From: Thiotrichaceae bacterium | GTDB lineage: Bacteria; Pseudomonadota; Gammaproteobacteria; Beggiatoales; Beggiatoaceae | Length of the DNA: 53,476 bases | Reading direction: 5' to 3' | Assembly (NCBI GenBank): GCA_011391085.1 | Contig: JAABRD010000036.1 | Coordinates: 1 to 53,476 of the forward strand | Shown here: positions 1-8,131 of the stretch, in pieces | Layout: every line of letters starts with the position of its first letter | Position numbering within the stretch: the stretch's first letter is position 1 | The notes under the pieces: generated by a model | Seen by the model: the letters and a program-made list of their open reading frames with translations, nothing else | Database searches by the model: none | Told to the model about the DNA's origin: nothing | Position numbers and translations under genes: made by a program

Positions 1-230
1 AGCTGTGTGACGCGAAAGTGTCCCGCACAGTTTGGGGTGGGGGGAATACCTAATCTCACACTAGAGAGGATGTATTACTCTATCACCATTAAAATTCTGG
101 AAATTCTGATTCAGACCATCTCATGTCCTAGCACCAGGAATTATCGCAAGCCTTATTCGTTGCATTCTCTAATTCGTGGTGCTAGACTCACTTATGAACT
201 TATCTATTTTCACTCCAATGGAGATAACTC

Positions 231-467
231 ATGCTAAGAACAGAAATTGAACTCACCGAACAACAAGACCTTGATTTGCAGACACTCGCCTCTCAATTGG
301 GAAAAAAACCAATGGAATTAATTAGACAAGCCATCAACAACTTACTGGCCGAGTGGCACCAAGAAACACGCTTAAAGAAAATGCGAGTAGCACGAGGTCT
401 CTGGAAAGACCGTGAAGACTTACCCGATTTCGAGGAACTGCGTCGTTCTTGGCAACGTTCTCCATAG
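231..467 (+). CDS. VapB-like antitoxin
   Basis: A 78-residue protein, probably the DNA-binding antitoxin of a type II TA pair. The N-terminal part (residues 3-42) has the strand plus two-helix pattern of a ribbon-helix-helix/CopG-like domain. The C-terminal tail (residues 55-75, with WKDREDLPDFEELRRSW) is the acidic/aromatic segment common in antitoxins that wrap a PIN toxin. The start is supported by GGAG seven bases upstream. It lies 14 bases before a PIN-domain gene in the same direction, the usual antitoxin-toxin order. Autoregulation is expected from the family, not shown here. Confidence 0.8.
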   Translation: MLRTEIELTEQQDLDLQTLASQLGKKPMELIRQAINNLLAEWHQETRLKKMRVARGLWKDREDLPDFEELRRSWQRSP

Positions 468-481
468 AACTTGGGTGAATA

Positions 482-871
482 ATGATGCCAAATCAAGTTC
501 TAGTGGACACAGATGTCTTAGTTGACTATCTACGCGACTATCCGTTGGCCGTTGACTACTTAGAGGGATTGGCTACTATACCTTCTGTTTCGGTGCTGAC
601 GGTGGCAGAACTATTTGCAGGCGTAAGAGAAGGGAAAGAAAGGAAAAGTTTGGAAACTCTGTTGGAAACTCTACAAGTAGTGCCCTTAGATGAAGAAACG
701 GCAAAATTGGGCGGTTTATGGTTACGTGACTATAGTAAAAGTCATGGCGTCGGTTTAGCTGACGCAATGATTGCGGCCACCGCTAAATTACAAGGATGTA
801 CTTTGGTCACTTTAAACACCAAACATTTTCCAATGCTGACTACGGTTCTGTCGCCTTATCAAAAAAGATAA
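482..871 (+). CDS. vapC: PIN-domain ribonuclease toxin, VapC family
   Basis: A 129-residue PIN-domain protein, a predicted Mg2+-dependent endoribonuclease that would block translation when free of its antitoxin. The acidic cluster is visible: D9/D11 in VDTDVLVDYL, E43 in TVAELFAG and D94 in GLADAMIAATA, followed by the NTKHF strand near the C-terminus. Length is normal for VapC. The start could be either of two adjacent ATG codons. It follows the antitoxin at 231 and appears intact, unlike the second VapBC pair at 4744-5351. It is the first unit of the TA array and is followed directly by a ~230 bp repeat block. Confidence 0.88.
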   Translation: MMPNQVLVDTDVLVDYLRDYPLAVDYLEGLATIPSVSVLTVAELFAGVREGKERKSLETLLETLQVVPLDEETAKLGGLWLRDYSKSHGVGLADAMIAATAKLQGCTLVTLNTKHFPMLTTVLSPYQKR

Positions 872-1241
872 GCGAACCTAGCTAAGTCGCGAGTGCCACG
901 CCTTTTGGTTGCTTACCCTCTCAACAGACCTGACAGATCTTCCAGACCTGTCAGGTCTAATCCCCCCACCCTCTCCCCCAAACTCCCCCATCATTCCTTA
1001 TCTGAATCACTCCTAAAAATTGGCCCAGGCGGAGGCCAATGGGGGTTTCATTGGGTGACATTTTGATTGCCTGACCTCTCAAAGAACCTGACAGGTGCCT
1101 TCGGACCTGTCAAGTTTGGTTTTATAGAATTTCTTTTCAATTCTTGACAATCAAAAGTGACTTGTACTAGACTACTCATGACCATCTTATTATTAACAGT
1201 GGTTAGAATTTAACCACTTACCTAGATAATTTCCATGAATT
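872..1241. repeat. Intergenic repeat block R1 between TA units
   Basis: No gene seen. About 905-1125 is copy 1 of a repeat block that recurs at about 1990-2240, 3541-3774 and 4380-4626. Its parts are a CCTGACAG/CCTGTCAGG inverted repeat (929-958), a C-rich run, a segment containing TCATTCCTTATCTGAATCA, a segment near TTGGCCCAGGCGG, and a second CCTGACAGG hairpin (1091-1112). This copy lacks the TAAAATAATAAATAAGG segment found in the other three. About 1140-1241 is AT-rich and probably carries the promoter of the next pair. Confidence 0.85.
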
Positions 1242-1679
1242 ATGCTTATCGTATTAGATACCAACGTCTTAGTGGCCAGTTTACGTTCTCGCCAGGGTGC
1301 GTCTTTCCAAATTTTAACCCTGATAATCGAGGGAGCCCCGCGTTTTCAAATACTTCTGTCAGTCCCCCTATTCTTAGAATATGAAGCTGTACTGAAACGA
1401 GAAGAACAATTGGTAGCCAACCGATTACAATTACAAGATATTGATGACATTTTGAATATGTTAGCTTATCGAGGCAAAGAGGTCAAAATTAGCTACTCAT
1501 GGAGACCTCAATTACCTGACCCCAAAGATGAAATGGTCTTAGAAGTGGCCATCAACGGACAGGCTGATGCGCTTATCACCTTCAACCAAACAGACTTTTG
1601 GCCAGCGGCCTCACGTTTTCATCTGGAAATTCTCTCTCCCAAACTTTTTTATGAACAACTGAAGAGGTGCAGATCATGA
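1242..1679 (+). CDS. PIN-domain toxin (COG1569-like)
   Basis: A 145-residue predicted PIN-domain nuclease of the 'putative toxin, PIN family' group. It begins MLIVLDTNVLVASL with D6 in the first acidic motif, has E47 in the LFLEYEAVLKRE helix, and the LPDPKDEMVLEVAINGQADALITFNQ block that carries the later acidic residues and the N/D strand. This resembles the COG1569 type more than classical VapC. The toxin gene comes first: its stop codon overlaps the ATG of the next small gene (ATGA at 1676-1679), a reversed toxin-antitoxin order that is known for this PIN subgroup. Confidence 0.85.
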   Translation: MLIVLDTNVLVASLRSRQGASFQILTLIIEGAPRFQILLSVPLFLEYEAVLKREEQLVANRLQLQDIDDILNMLAYRGKEVKISYSWRPQLPDPKDEMVLEVAINGQADALITFNQTDFWPAASRFHLEILSPKLFYEQLKRCRS

Positions 1680-1921
1680 ACCAATGTCTGATAGAATTAC
1701 CCGATTCTTTATGGGAACGCGCCCGACAACTGGCTTCCCAAGAACATACTTCTGTCAATCAATTCTTAATCCAACTGATTTCTAAACACTTAACTGCCTG
1801 GACCGCGGCTGAAGCTGACGAAAATCTGTTATCCAAACGTGCCAATTTAGCGGCTTGTCGAGCCGTTTTGGCAAAAGTGCCGGCGGCGCCTGTAGAAGAA
1901 TGTGATCGAATCGACTCTTAA
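1676..1921 (+). CDS. Probable antitoxin partner of the PIN toxin
   Basis: An 81-residue protein with an N-terminal strand-helix-helix (CLIELPDSLWERARQLASQE, then NQFLIQLISKHLTAW) typical of ribbon-helix-helix DNA-binding antitoxins. The tail is charged and Ala-rich, with LSKRANLAACRAVLAKVP. The ATG at 1676 is preferred over a GTG at 1667 because GAAGAGGT sits at the right distance and the ATG overlaps the toxin stop, giving translational coupling. No specific family is assigned; the role is inferred from fold pattern and position. Confidence 0.72.
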   Translation: MNQCLIELPDSLWERARQLASQEHTSVNQFLIQLISKHLTAWTAAEADENLLSKRANLAACRAVLAKVPAAPVEECDRIDS

Positions 1922-2680
1922 CTCTTTAAGTTGGGCGACACGGCGAATGTTAGCCAGGTAGTTGAGATAGAGTATGCAACACGTTCGGGTTGCCCGTTAC
2001 TGTCTCAGCAGACCTGACAGGTCTTCAAGACCTGTCAGGTCTAATCTCCCCCAAACTCCCCCATCATTCCTTATCTGAATCAATCCTAAAAATTGGCCCA
2101 GGCAGATGCCAATGAGGGGTTTTCACTGGGTGACATTTTCGATTTTCTGCTAAAATAATAAATAAGGGGTAACAACTTTTGATTGCTTGCCCTTTCAGAA
2201 GACTTGACAGGTCTGGTTGTCAGAAGCAGAATTGAAAGACATTAGAGAATTGTAGGGTGCGTTAGCGACCGCGTAACGCACCATTTTCAAAAATCCAGTG
2301 AGAACCTGAGGAAGGAAAAGGTGCGTTACGGCACAAACAGACGTGCCTAACGCACCCTACCAAATTGGCAACCCCTCGCCGACTTTTGAACAAAAACCTG
2401 ACAGGTTTTGAAAAGTGGTCAGGTCTGGTTGTCAGAATCAGAATTTACAGAATTGGAGAATTTACAGAATGGGGTGGGGGTTTATTCTGCTAATTCTAAA
2501 ATGTCCTTCAATTCTGATTCTAACAAAGCGGTACTCCTGGCGTTTAGACCTCGTAGGTCTTTCCGTCCCACGAGGTCTTGAGTTTTGAAGGTGTCATCCC
2601 AACTTCGAAAGAGAAGCCTTGACAACATCATTTAGTGTACTGATAATGTTTACCATCAACATCCCAACACAGGTGAAAGA
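1922..2680. repeat. Repeat-rich spacer with block R2 and a GTGCGTTA inverted element
   Basis: No complete gene seen. About 1990-2240 is repeat block R2. About 2255-2361 is a second element whose ends are inverted (AGGGTGCGTTAGCG ... CCTAACGCACCCTAC) around a ~50 bp core. 2396-2480 holds another CCTGACAGG unit and a stretch with AGAATTTACAGAAT and ATGGGGTGGGG that recurs near 3785-3840. 2544-2580 is an imperfect inverted repeat (GACCTCGTAGG / CCACGAGGTC). From 2636 the toxin frame is open, without a start before 2681. Confidence 0.8.
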
Positions 2681-2944
2681 ATGTTAGGTGCTAACGGCGT
2701 CAAAGTAGCGAGTAAAACCTTATGGAAAAGTAATCAAGGGGAACGTATAGACGTAGAAAATCCCGCCCCTGGTAGGCGTCCTGGGCAAATACATTACCAA
2801 GATGCCAAAGGTAACAAATATTTGTACAATCCCTCAACCCATTCCTTTCCAGGTGCCGCTCATTCTGTGAATAACTGGCTAACGGACCCAAAATTTCAAG
2901 CGGCCATTAACAAAGGCTTAACTCAATATCTTGGTGAAAAGTGA
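2681..2944 (+). CDS. Orphan polymorphic-toxin C-terminal domain (type 24-like)
   Basis: An 87-residue protein that looks like only the toxic tip of a larger secreted toxin (Rhs, CDI or MafB type). The core RIDVENPAPGRRPGQIHYQD, then GNKYLYNPSTHSFPG and the LTDPKFQAAINKGLTQYLGE helix, matches my recollection of the polymorphic toxin type 24 domain, a predicted nuclease. The frame stays open upstream only to a TAG at 2633-2635, reading VYHQHPNTGERM before the ATG, and that stretch resembles toxin linker rather than leader. No secretion module or signal peptide is present. It is either a displaced cassette awaiting recombination into a full toxin, or a relic. The next gene is its probable immunity protein. 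Confidence 0.68.
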   Translation: MLGANGVKVASKTLWKSNQGERIDVENPAPGRRPGQIHYQDAKGNKYLYNPSTHSFPGAAHSVNNWLTDPKFQAAINKGLTQYLGEK

Positions 2945-2951
2945 GAAACCT

Positions 2952-3491
2952 ATGCAATTAAATACCTTAATGAAAGTTCCTTATACGAAGGCTTCCAATT
3001 GGAACTCCCTAACTCCTCCAAAACCACTCAAACAGCTAGTCCATTCTGGATTTATTGAAGTGGATGGTTGCTGTTTCCTAACAGAACTTTACCAAACCGA
3101 GACGAATGTATCATCCTCAGATTTTCCAGATAAAACTGGGCTAGAATGTTTTATCAATTCCTTTCATCTGGAAGACTATGTAGCAGAAAATTGGCTACCT
3201 TATGCACTCTGGCTAATTAATCAATTGTTTGAGAAGTATGCCAGGCTATTTAACCCGAAGTTGCTGACGGCCATTGTCACCCAAGATGACCTCAGTTGTA
3301 CGTTACGTTTTCATCTGAAACGTGACGGGGAATCTTGGCTTGACGAAGACTTAGACAGTTATCAGGAAGAAGCCATTTTGGTTATGGATTCCAGTGAGAG
3401 ACCCTCTCTCAGTCAGGTGGCCAGCCGATTCAAAACGAGGCGAGGTGTACCACTTCTGGTTGAACAACCTGTTTGGTTAAAAACTGGATGA
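2952..3491 (+). CDS. Probable immunity protein for the orphan toxin tip
   Basis: A 179-residue soluble acidic protein with no membrane segment or signal peptide. I do not recognise a named family. Visible features are a Trp/Tyr-rich centre (HLEDYVAENWLPYALWLINQLFEKYARLF), then a beta-rich second half ending in VPLLVEQPVWLKTG. The 'cytosolic, about 180 residues, directly after a toxin tip' pattern is the reason for the immunity call. ATG 2952 is chosen; TTG 2931 and GTG 2934 would also read in frame but lie inside the toxin gene. Only eight bases separate it from the toxin stop. Confidence 0.55.
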   Translation: MQLNTLMKVPYTKASNWNSLTPPKPLKQLVHSGFIEVDGCCFLTELYQTETNVSSSDFPDKTGLECFINSFHLEDYVAENWLPYALWLINQLFEKYARLFNPKLLTAIVTQDDLSCTLRFHLKRDGESWLDEDLDSYQEEAILVMDSSERPSLSQVASRFKTRRGVPLLVEQPVWLKTG

Positions 3492-3867
3492 TTCTACGAA
3501 ATCTAGCCAGGGAGGAGGTATGCCACCGTTTGATACCCACCCTCTTGGAAAGAAGACCTGTCAGGTCGAATCTCCCCACCCTCTCCCCCAAACTCCCCCA
3601 TCATTCCTTCTCTGAATCAATCCTTAAAATTGGCCCAGGCAGATGCCAATGAGGGGTTTTCACTTGGTAATATTTTCTATTTTCTGCTAAAATAATAAAT
3701 AAGGAGTAACAACTTTTGATTGCTTGCCCTTTCAGAAGACTTGACAGGTCTGGTTGTCAGAAGCAGAATTTGAGAACTTTCAGAATGGGGTGGGGTTTAT
3801 TCTGTTAATTCTACAATTCTGTTAATTCTGATTCAGACCATTTCACATCTTCAATAAGGAGGTCAAA
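3492..3867. repeat. Intergenic repeat block R3
   Basis: No gene seen. About 3541-3774 is the third copy of the TA-array repeat block, with only half of its first hairpin. About 3785-3850 repeats the stretch with ATGGGGTGGGG and TTCTGATTCAGACCAT. The last motif also occurs at 105-120, just upstream of the first VapBC, so the array probably continues to the left of the window. Confidence 0.8.
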
Positions 3868-4137
3868 CTGACTTACCAATTACAATTCACGGACATTGCT
3901 TTAGCCAATTTGAAAAAATACTCAGTCAAAGACCAAAGTCTCATTTTGGGTAAAATTGAACAACTTGCAAACAATCCGTTACAGAAAAGTAACGTCAAGC
4001 GATGAGTTGAATTGGACGTGTCTTACCGTCTGCGGGCGGGCAATTATCGTTTCTTTTTTGAACGAGATGACACTTTAAAAATTATCGACATCATTGACAT
4101 CTTGCCACGAGACCGTGCGTACCAGAGGAACAGATAA
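3868..4137 (+). pseudogene. RelE/ParE-family toxin with in-frame TGA
   Basis: The frame from 3868 translates as a RelE-type ribonuclease/ParE-like toxin: YQLQFTDIALANLKKY (first strand and helix), the NNPLQKSNVKR segment, then after a TGA at 4003-4005, SYRLRAGNYRFFFERDD and IIDIIDILPRDRAYQR, which is the canonical second half with the R-x-G-x-Y-R motif. The first codon after AAGGAGGT is CTG, not ATG, so both start and middle look damaged. The gene ends in TAATG overlapping the intact downstream antitoxin. Most likely a dead toxin; readthrough of TGA is the alternative. Confidence 0.75.
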
Positions 4138-4349
4138 TGTTAGAAGCTGTCCAAATTTTGAAGGATTCACAAGGAGAGGCCCAATTTGCGGTCCTCGATT
4201 TTCAAGAATACTTGTCGGTCAAAAACCTGCTGTCTAGTACCGAACAATTAGAAGATTATTTAGACTATTTGCATATCCAACGGGTTAAACAACGCACTGT
4301 CAAAACCTGGAGTCTAGCGGAAGTCAAACAGGAACTTGGGTTTGAGTGA
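4137..4349 (+). CDS. Antitoxin partner of the broken RelE
   Basis: A 70-residue acidic protein, start overlapping the stop of the RelE relic. It has an N-terminal strand (EAVQILKDSQGEAQFAVLDFQEYLSVK) that resembles the Phd/YefM-type 'prevent-host-death' layout in reduced form, an acidic helix EQLEDYLDYL, and a basic C-terminus. Toxin-first order fits RelE/ParE pairs such as HigBA. The antitoxin is intact while its toxin is not, the expected direction of decay. Confidence 0.62.
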   Translation: MLEAVQILKDSQGEAQFAVLDFQEYLSVKNLLSSTEQLEDYLDYLHIQRVKQRTVKTWSLAEVKQELGFE

Positions 4350-4743
4350 GTTAAGCCTGCTTAGAGTGTGTGCAACGCCTTTTGATTGCCCGCCCTCTCA
4401 GAAGACCTGACAGGTTTTGAAAACCTGTCAGGTCTAATTTCCCCCAAACTCCCCCATCATTCCTTATCTGAATCAATCCTAAAAATTGACCCAGGCGGAT
4501 GCCAATGAGGGGGGGGTTACTGGGTGACATTTTCTGTTTTCTGCTAAAATAATAAATAAGGGGTAAAAGGGGTACAACTTTTGCCTGCTTGCCCTTTCAA
4601 AAGACCTGTCAGGTGCTTTCTGACCTTCTCACACCTTAATACGACAAATGATGGATTACCACAACGAGGGCGGGACAGAATTGATTGCCTTCACGAAGGC
4701 GTTGTGATATGTTTAGAACCTAACTGCAATCGCGAGGTACACC
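4350..4743. repeat. Intergenic repeat block R4
   Basis: No real gene seen; a 63-codon ORF at 4581-4772 is a chance reading. About 4380-4626 is the fourth copy of the TA-array block, with a perfect GACCTGACAGGTTTT/AAAACCTGTCAGGTC hairpin at 4405-4434 and the TAAAATAATAAATAAGG segment near 4545. Confidence 0.8.
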
Positions 4744-5025
4744 ATGAACACACCACTACAATCAGTCATTGATTCGGCTAAACAACTCTCCCCTGTGGAA
4801 CAAGTCGAATGACTGAAAGTTATCTGTCACACCTTACCACGCCGTGACTCCTTCAAAGTCGTCGCCTGGCAAATTCAGAACCTTGATGACCCTCTACCAA
4901 GGCCCTCCACCAAACTGGTTCACTCACTAGCTGAATTGGCCGCCGACTGTTGGCCCGCAGAAGAATCGGCAGATGATCTCATTGAATACCTCTATCAACA
5001 ACGTCGTGAGGACCGTTGGTTATGA
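4744..5025 (+). pseudogene. VapB-type antitoxin with in-frame TGA
   Basis: ATG at 4744 with GAGGT upstream begins NTPLQSVIDSAKQLSPVEQVE, a typical 'sequence of helix plus LSPVEQ' antitoxin N-terminus, then TGA at 4810-4812. The same frame continues LKVICHTLPRRDSFKVVAWQ to WPAEESADDLIEYLYQQRREDRWL and stops in an ATGA overlap with the next PIN gene. The C-terminal half is the usual DLI.YL..QR.ED toxin-binding tail. The TGA may replace a Leu or Trp codon. Most simply a nonsense mutation. Confidence 0.72.
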
Positions 5026-5351
5026 ACCATTTAATGTTATTGGATACCAATATCATTTCGTTTATTTTTAAACAAGATAGTCGGGCCTTACCTTATGAAC
5101 CATATTTACAAGGACGGCAATTGGCTTTGTCAATGATGACGGTTGCGGAACTCTTTCAATGGGTGGCCATTCGGCAATGGGGAGAGTTTCGGGTGACTCA
5201 GTTGGAAACGATGCTGGCAGAACAGTACACCCTCTTACCGATAGACCTAGAAACTTGCTGATGGTGGGGCAAAGTTCGGGCGAAGTGTCGTCAGTTGGGA
5301 CGTCCGATTTCTCCTCAAGATGCTTGGATAGCCGCTACCGCACTTCAATGA
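5022..5351 (+). pseudogene. VapC-type PIN toxin, nonsense mutation and C-terminal truncation
   Basis: ATG 5022 starts NHLMLLDTNIISFIFKQD with the first PIN acidic motif (LDTN), followed by MMTVAELFQW. The frame stops at TGA 5259-5261 after LPIDLETC but continues WWGKVRAKCRQLGRPISPQDAWIAATALQ to a TGA at 5349-5351, the expected family sequence with D in SPQDAWIAATA. CGA to TGA is one transition, so Arg is the likely ancestral residue. The last PIN strand (around 20 residues) is missing. The 3' end overlaps the convergent transglutaminase gene by 7 bp, which may mark the end of the array. Confidence 0.78.
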
Positions 5352-7327
5352 AAATGTTTCTTCCATTTTGCCATTTGTGCAGTTAACCTCATTCGTTCCC
5401 CTTCACTCATTCCTTTCGGGTCAAAACGATAACGTTGATGCAAGCCTAACATCGTTTGTATCTCGTTTGACAGAATCGTCGCTGGAATGCGTGTCAACCA
5501 AGCCGTCAAGGTCTCACCTGGGAAGCGCACATAACCCATCGTCTGTAATTGTTGAACCACTTCATAAAATGCTGAATCGGCCCCTGGCCAAGAACTCATT
5601 TGAGTCTCTGATGTACCCTCCGTCGTTTGCACTTTCTGTTGTTTATAAATTCTCCACATTAGAAGGAGACTCAGTGGTAGAATCAGCCAGAGGAACCAAT
5701 TATTTGAGGTCTCCTTCGCCGGTTGCCAACGCCACCAGTAGAAACGGTATAATAGCCACGACCAGAGGTCCGATAATGGTTGCCACCAGCCGGTTTGAGT
5801 TTCCTCCAAACTATTCCAATCTATTGGAGTTGTATCTAATTCTTGCCAATGACCATTGACATACGCAAGGGTCCACGCATGGGCATGACGTTGACGCACG
5901 ACATACAGTTGTTCCAATTCACTCCATTCGGAAACTGAATAACCGGCGGCATAGCGGGCGGGGATTCCTATGGTGCGTAGCAATAACACGGTAGCAGTTG
6001 CAAAGTATTCGCAATGACCAGCGCGACGGTCTCGTAGAAAATATTCCAATGGCTTCTCTTGAGTTTGCGAGGATACGTCTTCAGCGACAGTCAGGTCAAG
6101 AGAATATTGAAATTGGTCGGTAAAATATCGCTGGATACGTTTTATCGTGTCTAACATTTGCGGCGCCGGTGGTTGCGATAAACGTGATAACTGAAGACGA
6201 TTGGCCACTTCATTGAAAAGGGCCCGGTCTTCTTCAAAAATATATAAATCTTTTTCGGTGGGAGGGGCGTCTAACCCACTCGTTTGACCAGCATACGCGG
6301 TATATTTTATCAATCCTGGCCCATCTTCCACTTTGACGGCACCAAAGTCATTACGTTGCACCGTTAGCACGGGTAAATCCGTGACTTGATAAGTACCAAA
6401 CGGCAGAGATAACATGCCCTTGCCTTGGGAAAGATAAGCAGAGATGGTAAATGCTACCGGGTGAGAAGTCAATGGTGAATTCGAAAACAACCAAGACGTT
6501 TCCTCAGTAGGGCTAGATGTCACGGGCTGAAACGGCGCCCGTCTGGCATACCAAGAAGTTTTGTAATAGGTATTATAACTCGCTTGCCGCAACAACACAG
6601 GGTAGGGGCTGTTAACTCGCAAAATAATTTTCTCGGATTGTTTCAATCTGCCAATATCGCCCATAGCCGTATGTTGTTGAGAAGGGTCTAAATCATGCCA
6701 GCCGCGTTGTTCAAACCACTGGAGGATGAGATTTTCCACTTGCGTTTGTAGTTCATAAATTCCCAGATGTCCCAGATAAGCCAATAAACAAGCGGTTAAC
6801 CACAAGGTGCCCCAAATTTTCACCGAGTAACGGGGCGAACGTACTTGCCACAACATCCAAGCCACTAGCAGACAAATTCCGATAAAGAATCCTTCGGTCT
6901 TACTCGTACTGGCAGAGAGGAGGCAACCTATCAAGTAAGGGTAACTCATATCAATCCGCGGCGTATATCGCGAATATTCCTTTGTACCCTCAAACCGGCG
7001 GAGAGATAAAAATAAGGCACTGAGTTTGAGAGTACCCGCAGTGCTGTACAATTGGGCCGCAACGATGAGGAAAAAGAGGATGGGTAGCCAGGTCAGTAAA
7101 GTGGTTAACCCGTAAATAGATTTTTGGATAAAGAGATAAACCAGGGTGACGACTATCAAAACGGAACTGAAATCGGCAATTTGGTTAAATTCTTTATCTG
7201 TAATCGCCAATCGCCAGCGCGTCCAGCGATGACTTTCTAATAAAATAGCCATCGGCACCGCAAACATGAGGAGGTGACTTTGCCAGCCCCAGAAGAGGAG
7301 AACGGTGCTAAGTAGGAAGGGGGTCAT
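5345..7327 (-). CDS. TgpA-like membrane transglutaminase (DUF3488/DUF4129)
   Basis: A 660-residue integral membrane protein. The N-terminal ~200 residues hold several transmembrane helices (DUF3488 type). The periplasmic transglutaminase-like core carries the Cys of RRAGHCEYFATAT, the His of RQRHAHAWTLAYV and the Asp of QELDTTP. A further helix (NNWFLWLILPLSLLLMW) precedes a cytoplasmic DUF4129-like tail. Homologues such as TgpA of Pseudomonas act at the cell envelope and usually sit next to moxR and DUF58 genes; here the MoxR gene is 24 kb away. A longer ORF to 7396 would add about 23 residues encoded by the family A repeat, so ATG 7327 is preferred. Confidence 0.88.
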   Translation of the reverse strand: MTPFLLSTVLLFWGWQSHLLMFAVPMAILLESHRWTRWRLAITDKEFNQIADFSSVLIVVTLVYLFIQKSIYGLTTLLTWLPILFFLIVAAQLYSTAGTLKLSALFLSLRRFEGTKEYSRYTPRIDMSYPYLIGCLLSASTSKTEGFFIGICLLVAWMLWQVRSPRYSVKIWGTLWLTACLLAYLGHLGIYELQTQVENLILQWFEQRGWHDLDPSQQHTAMGDIGRLKQSEKIILRVNSPYPVLLRQASYNTYYKTSWYARRAPFQPVTSSPTEETSWLFSNSPLTSHPVAFTISAYLSQGKGMLSLPFGTYQVTDLPVLTVQRNDFGAVKVEDGPGLIKYTAYAGQTSGLDAPPTEKDLYIFEEDRALFNEVANRLQLSRLSQPPAPQMLDTIKRIQRYFTDQFQYSLDLTVAEDVSSQTQEKPLEYFLRDRRAGHCEYFATATVLLLRTIGIPARYAAGYSVSEWSELEQLYVVRQRHAHAWTLAYVNGHWQELDTTPIDWNSLEETQTGWWQPLSDLWSWLLYRFYWWRWQPAKETSNNWFLWLILPLSLLLMWRIYKQQKVQTTEGTSETQMSSWPGADSAFYEVVQQLQTMGYVRFPGETLTAWLTRIPATILSNEIQTMLGLHQRYRFDPKGMSEGERMRLTAQMAKWKKHFH

Positions 7328-7525
7328 TAGTGGATAGTGGATAGTGGATAGTGGAGACCGGACTAGAGGCTTCAGCCGGTGGTTGGGGCATGTCACCGGC
7401 TAAAGCCTCTAGTCCGGCTATGGAGACCGGACTAGAGGCTTCAGCCGGTGGTTGGGGCATGTCACCGGCTAAAGCCTCTAGTCCAGTCTTGGAGACCGGA
7501 CTAGAGGCTTCAGCCGGTGAATTCA
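7325..7525. repeat. Tandem family A inverted repeats
   Basis: The stretch begins with short direct repeats of GTGGATA, then has three GACCGGACTAGAGGCTTCAG units, each paired with an inverted GGCTAAAGCCTCTAGTCC unit except the last. The copies are nearly identical, pointing to recent duplication. ORFs through it on both strands encode only repeat peptide (EASSPVS...) and are not genes. Confidence 0.9.
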
Positions 7526-7942
7526 TTATCCACTAACAAACTGGTGAATAGCCCGCCGGTCTCTCTTAGTCGGACGTCCACTGCCTGGCGAACGTGGGCC
7601 GCCTTGGGCACGACGTAATTCAGCTTCTTGTTCACGTTTTTGAATACTCTCTGGTGTCTCCTCATACAAGAGGGCCGCTTCAGAAGCAGAACGACGTTGT
7701 TTGGATAAGATTCGTACTATGATGGTACGTTCTCCAAAGTCAGTGCGGACGCTGAGTTCGTCGCCGACCTGAATTTCTTTAGCAGGTTTAGCCGTGCGTT
7801 GATTGAGGCGGACTTTGCCGCTGCTGATGGCGTCATTGGCGAGGCTACGAGTTTTGAAGAATCGGGCCGCCCATAGCCATTTGTCAAGTCTAATTTTGGG
7901 GGATTCGGGAGGAGATTTTTGCATGAGTTTTAAAAAATTCAA
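7526..7942 (-). CDS. hslR: Hsp15, ribosome-associated S4-domain protein
   Basis: A 138-residue RNA-binding protein. Residues 14-75 form an S4 domain (IRLDKWLWAARFFKTRSLAND, SGKVRLNQ, VGDEL). The basic C-terminal region with RRAQGGPRSPGSGRPTKRDRR is typical of Hsp15, which binds 50S subunits carrying a stalled nascent chain. Length matches E. coli HslR (133). It runs in the same direction as the transglutaminase and the SDR/folC genes but is isolated by repeats on both sides. Confidence 0.92.
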   Translation of the reverse strand: MNFLKLMQKSPPESPKIRLDKWLWAARFFKTRSLANDAISSGKVRLNQRTAKPAKEIQVGDELSVRTDFGERTIIVRILSKQRRSASEAALLYEETPESIQKREQEAELRRAQGGPRSPGSGRPTKRDRRAIHQFVSG

Positions 7943-8131
7943 AGTGTCAGTCGCTGAGGAGGTGGTGTTTCATTTTGGGTGGTGATGAAATATGGGGGAA
8001 CTGTGATTGGTGTGATAATTGTGATTAGTGTGATGAGGAGTTGCGGTGTTCTTCCTCATAGTCATCATTCTAATCACACCTATCATAGTTCAAAGGTGTC
8101 ATCCACATTTCATCATTATTTCATTTTGAAC

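Noticed and set aside
7-237. 76-codon ORF at the left end
   Set aside because: No family resemblance; its frame runs through sequence that recurs upstream of the RelE relic as non-coding repeat.
872-4626. Integron attC sites in the TA array
   Set aside because: Occasional RYYYAAC and GTTRRRY matches (for example GTTGGGC at 1931 and GTTAAGC near 4351) do not pair up in a consistent position relative to the blocks, and no integrase gene is in the window.
3868-5351. Selenocysteine or genome-wide TGA recoding
   Set aside because: Other genes in the window end in TGA, and no SECIS-like hairpin directly after the three TGA codons was evident.
5368-5859. 163-codon plus-strand ORF
   Set aside because: Antisense to the transglutaminase gene, which has full domain support.
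7325-7525. CRISPR array
   Set aside because: The repeats are inverted pairs and there are no regular unique spacers or cas genes.
7308-7536. Two ORFs on opposite strands in the family A cluster
   Set aside because: Both are translations of the tandem repeat (EASSPVS / SPAKASSP) and have no ribosome site.
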